NCBI RefSeq assembly: GCF_033095865.1
Contig: NZ_AP019365.1
Coordinates: 5,739,501 to 5,803,500 of the forward strand
Length of the DNA stretch: 64,000 bases
Direction of reading: 5' to 3'
Source: Pseudomonas sp. KU43P
Lineage (GTDB): Bacteria; Pseudomonadota; Gammaproteobacteria; Pseudomonadales; Pseudomonadaceae
This document shows, one piece after another, positions 63,639-64,000 of this stretch. Numbering within the stretch: the stretch's first letter is position 1; each line of letters starts with the position of its first letter. The notes beneath the pieces are model-generated. The model saw nothing but the letters and a program-made list of their open reading frames with translations, had not been told where the DNA came from and ran no database searches. A program made the position numbers and the translations under genes.

Positions 63639-64000
63639 ATGCACACAGACGACCTCTCCCTCCTGCTCAATTCCCTCAACGATGCCCAACGTCAGGCTGT
63701 CGCGGCCACGCTCGGGCGCCAACTGGTGCTTGCGGGCGCCGGTTCCGGTAAAACCCGCGTGCTGGTGCACCGCATCGCCTGGCTGATCCAGGTGGAGCAG
63801 GCCTCGCCGCACTCGATCCTGTCGGTGACCTTCACCAACAAGGCTGCCGCCGAGATGCGCCAGCGGATCGAGCAACTGCTGGGCATCAACCCGGCAGGTA
63901 TGTGGGTCGGCACCTTCCACGGCCTGGCGCACCGCCTGTTGCGGGCGCACTGGCAGGAAGCCCGCCTGGTACAGAACTTCCAGATTCTCGACAGCGATGA
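63639..64000 (+). CDS. uvrD: DNA helicase II (UvrD), N-terminal part
   Basis: About 120 residues of a superfamily-1 helicase of mismatch and excision repair, cut by the window end. Starts MHTDDLSLLLNSLNDAQRQAV, with Walker A GAGSGKTRV (~33-41), TFTNKAAAEMRQRI (motif Ia) and GTFHGLAHRLLR. ATG 63639 is used; an ATG at 63631 is in another frame. Confidence 0.95.
   Translation, partial: MHTDDLSLLLNSLNDAQRQAVAATLGRQLVLAGAGSGKTRVLVHRIAWLIQVEQASPHSILSVTFTNKAAAEMRQRIEQLLGINPAGMWVGTFHGLAHRLLRAHWQEARLVQNFQILDSD

Overview
The window is chromosomal DNA of a Pseudomonas, most likely of the P. putida group. The evidence is the gene order (algC-argB-pyrE-crc-rph, gmk, rpoZ-spoT, exbBD-tonB-oxyR-recG, ubiCA-phoBR, pstSCAB-phoU, pycAB, a second zwf, uvrD), GC-rich codon use, a 259-residue Crc, and many inverted pairs of a GCCGGCAAGCCGGC-type REP element. 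From memory, the order follows P. putida KT2440 from PP_5288 to PP_5353. It is almost entirely housekeeping and metabolic DNA. I saw no prophage, IS element, CRISPR array, rRNA or tRNA.

Layout. 0-5.6 kb: end of algC, argB, pyrE, crc (catabolite repression), rph, yicC and gmk. 5.7-10.6 kb: a polyamine/amine gamma-glutamylation module (permease, PuuD-like hydrolase, glutamine-synthetase-like ligase) with a divergent LysR gene, inserted between gmk and rpoZ. 10.8-15.4 kb: rpoZ-spoT-ridA, a lipoprotein and an SDR-like protein. 15.6-22.8 kb: exbB-exbD-tonB, oxyR-recG, a YbaK-HDOD fusion and an SCP2-like protein. 22.9-26.8 kb: HU, rubredoxin reductase and rubredoxin, ubiC-ubiA, a small secreted repeat protein. 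26.9-39.6 kb: the phosphate region, with phoB-phoR on the plus strand and pstS-pstC-pstA-pstB-phoU on the minus strand, separated by a CorC-like protein, an M23 peptidase and a response regulator. Pho boxes precede phoB, pstS and also pstC. 39.7-45.4 kb: an MHS transporter, thioesterase, mutarotase, small envelope proteins and purE-purK. 45.6-49.9 kb: a GC-poor gene for a secreted zincin-like protein, a LysR regulator, aspA and an AraC regulator. 50.1-55.8 kb: an acetylpolyamine amidohydrolase with a polyamine-binding protein, then a MocR regulator divergent from paiB and two acetyltransferases. 55.9-64 kb: two-subunit pyruvate carboxylase with its LysR regulator, an RpiR regulator (RccR-type) divergent from a zwf paralogue, a hypothetical gene and the start of uvrD.

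Themes. Phosphate control (phoBR, pst, phoU) and central carbon control (crc, rccR, zwf, pycAB) dominate. Polyamine chemistry occurs in two separate blocks. The most unusual DNA-level signal is a 12-bp tandem array of DnaA-box-like 9-mers inside the interdomain linker of the MocR gene (53627-53695), with more such boxes 350-500 bp away. Other points worth checking are the zincin gene lacking an obvious Met-turn, a separate Pho promoter that may give a nearly leaderless pstC transcript, large extracytoplasmic domains in PstC and PstA, and a Crc/Hfq-type A-rich motif between the Shine-Dalgarno sequence and the start of the acetylpolyamine amidohydrolase gene.
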